46,691 nt of DNA from Halocafeteria seosinensis (lineage: Eukaryota > Sar > Bigyra > Bicosoecida). Both the position numbers and the translations under genes were made by a program. This document shows, piece after piece, positions 45,801-46,691 of the stretch. The notes below the pieces were generated by a model that saw only the letters and a list, made by a program, of their open reading frames with translations, made no database searches and was not told the DNA's origin. Each line of letters starts with the position of its first letter. Position 1 is the first letter of the stretch. The stretch covers positions 1-46,691 of the forward strand of contig LVLI01000004.1 in the NCBI GenBank assembly GCA_001687465.1, written 5' to 3'.

Positions 45801-46691
45801 CGAGCAGCTCTTTTCGAATCCCATCAAAGCCGAGCAAATAGGAATAATCATACAGATCCATGAATCTACGGAGCTTAATCTCGTCGATGGAATATTAGCC
45901 AACGACCACTATATCCCACTAGTACAACTGAGCACGCGGCCAACGGAGCGAAGCAACAACGACGCAGAAGCAGCGAATATGCCACTGCAAATTTCTCTGC
46001 AGATGGCACACACATCTCAAAACTATACCCATGAGGGCCCGACAACCTGCGTACAAATAAACTCTACTCATTTCGAAAAGTCAACGCCTGCAACGAGACG
46101 ACCTAAGCTCGCCTTTAGCAAGCCACTGATCCTGAAACTACCCAGAGACGCGACGGATACAACGTCAAACGAGACATGCCTAGCGACTTGGGACAACGCA
46201 TGCAAGGTATGGCAGTGTATCACCCCCGATGAGTCAATTACTGCACTAAGGAGTCTCGAGGTATCCAGCAAAGAAGCGTACCAAACAATGCACTTCAACA
46301 GTTTAAGAGACGGGGACGAAGTCACAGTATCGACGGTAAACACCGATGAAACCTTTACAATCACCACACAAACAAACCCAAGTCCCTCACCCACACCGAC
46401 AACCACATCAACAGCAACACCAACAGCTACCCAAACCGCTAGCATCACACCATCAAATACAATGACCCAAACCCCTACCTCCAGTCTTACTGAAACTCCG
46501 ACATCAAGTCAAACGGCGTCGAATACCATGACTGGAACACCCAGTGTCACAGAAACTCCCACATCCAGTCAAACAGCTTCCAATACAAGGACCCAAACCC
46601 CTACCTCCAGTCTTACTGAAACTCCGACATCAAGTCNAACGGCGTCGAATACCATGACTGGAACACCCAGTGTCACAGAAACTCCCACATC
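24867..46691 (+). CDS. Giant secreted or surface protein with filamin/Ig-like modules, Cys-rich repeats and Thr/Ser-rich repeats (3' partial)
   Basis: Exons are 24867-25055, 25118-25272 and 25341 to the window edge, across introns of 62 and 68 bp. The third exon stays open for more than 21.3 kb, giving about 7,230 residues with no stop seen. Residues 1-20 (LNHFILLCLVVTAS) are a signal peptide. Beta-rich modules follow with the filamin/Ig-like phrase D-x-F/Y/H-G-N, for example near 28915, 29265, 32431, 33280, 33610, 35455, 36232 and 40325. N-glycosylation sites are very frequent. A 3-kb segment is tandemly duplicated (31561-37200). From about 41761 come Cys-rich C-x-D/G-G-x-C repeats, then a mucin-like Thr/Ser/Pro tail. 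It resembles an adhesin or cell-wall protein. Its C-terminus is unseen; a membrane anchor is possible. I do not recognise an orthologue. Confidence 0.85.
31561..34230 (+). repeat. Internal tandem duplication, copy 1
   Basis: Landmarks in order are EELF (31630), NxWCL, CSVYPPSQ (31726), GTYSVW (32221), FDKFGNIPG (32437), CRDEYGN (33277), TAGTCGTAIIQL (33570) and DRLGYWC (33964). The same order recurs about 3.0 kb downstream at the protein level, with strong divergence, so the duplication is old. Confidence 0.75.
34631..37200 (+). repeat. Internal tandem duplication, copy 2
   Basis: Matching landmarks are EELF (34699), NFWCI, CSMYPPSQ (34774), GTYVFW (35270), FDVFGNIPG (35450), CRDEFGN (36226), TIGTCGVGKIQL (36538) and DRLGYIC (36955). 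Offsets from copy 1 are 2,970-3,070 bp. Confidence 0.75.
41761..45660 (+). repeat. Array of about 28 short Cys-rich repeats (C-x-D/G-G-x-C type)
   Basis: Each unit follows roughly C-P-x(4-7)-C-x-D-G-x-C-x(5-8)-C. The central box varies: CPDGSC, CAGGSC, CLDGTC, CADGNC, CKDGTC, CRHGGC, CPSGRC, CESGMC, CWDGSC, CVDGSC, CTNGGC, CDDGLC, CADGQC, CSSGEC, CFDGRC, CTDGSC, CADGTC, CPSGKC, CWSGKC. Spacing is irregular, with longer non-Cys inserts near 43270-43450 and 44600-45160. Paired Cys suggests small disulfide-stabilised extracellular modules, as in other protist surface proteins. Confidence 0.75.
46455..46691 (+). repeat. 126-bp tandem repeat encoding Thr/Ser/Pro-rich sequence
   Basis: The sequence from 46464 recurs at 46590 with near identity and a 126-bp period (42 codons). 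Each unit is two related sub-blocks starting TPTSSQTASNT. The encoded sequence is mucin-like, likely an O-glycosylated stalk. The array continues past the window edge. The ambiguous base at 46637 falls where the previous unit has A. Confidence 0.9.

Noticed and set aside
1-46691. CRISPR arrays, rRNA, tRNA genes and bacterial operons
   Set aside because: Nothing with the right repeat spacing or recognisable cloverleaf was seen, and the spliced genes show the window is eukaryotic. A covariance-model scan could still find a small RNA gene that I missed.

Overview
The window is nuclear DNA of a microbial eukaryote, probably an alga or other unicellular protist. Protein genes carry short GT-AG introns (mostly 50-90 bp), lie close together on both strands, and several encode long, low-complexity or extracellular modular proteins. 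I could not fix the lineage. A GLUG-like beta-helix relic ending in a WALDGDY-type tail and a recombinase relic resemble families I know from algae and oomycete-like protists, but that is only suggestive. TAG is used as a normal stop elsewhere in the window, so the standard code seems to apply.

Layout. (1) 1-6607, + strand: the 3' part of a large surface receptor-like gene (extracellular region, EGF-like modules, TSP1-like module, about nine membrane segments, long cytoplasmic tail with ankyrin-like repeats). Its frame is interrupted by one in-frame TAG exactly where an EGF module needs an aromatic residue. (2) 6700-10140: a graveyard of accessory DNA, with a tyrosine-recombinase-like fragment, a 1.37-kb element bounded by 30-bp terminal inverted repeats and TA dinucleotides, and a decayed beta-helix gene that uses three frames. 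(3) 10221-23863: ordinary genes, namely a PSP-domain (ZCCHC8-like) protein, two tandem four-membrane-segment paralogues with conserved intron phases, an EF-hand protein, a Pro/Gln-rich protein and a short-chain dehydrogenase. (4) 23864-24866: a gene-free kilobase with a nested palindromic (three-way-junction) structure. (5) 24867-window end: a giant secreted or surface protein gene, two tiny introns and then one exon open for more than 21.3 kb (over 7,200 codons inside the window). It holds filamin/Ig-like modules, a 3-kb internal tandem duplication, about 28 short Cys-rich repeats and a Thr/Ser/Pro-rich tandem repeat running off the edge.

The most striking content is the pair of large surface-protein genes at the two ends, in the same orientation. 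One has an enormous adhesin-like ectodomain; the other shows what a membrane-anchored, ankyrin-tailed C-terminus of such a protein could look like, with a cytoplasmic tail built from six symmetric phase-1 exons suited to alternative splicing. Exon structures were derived by hand from splice-site motifs and frame continuity; none is confirmed by transcripts.
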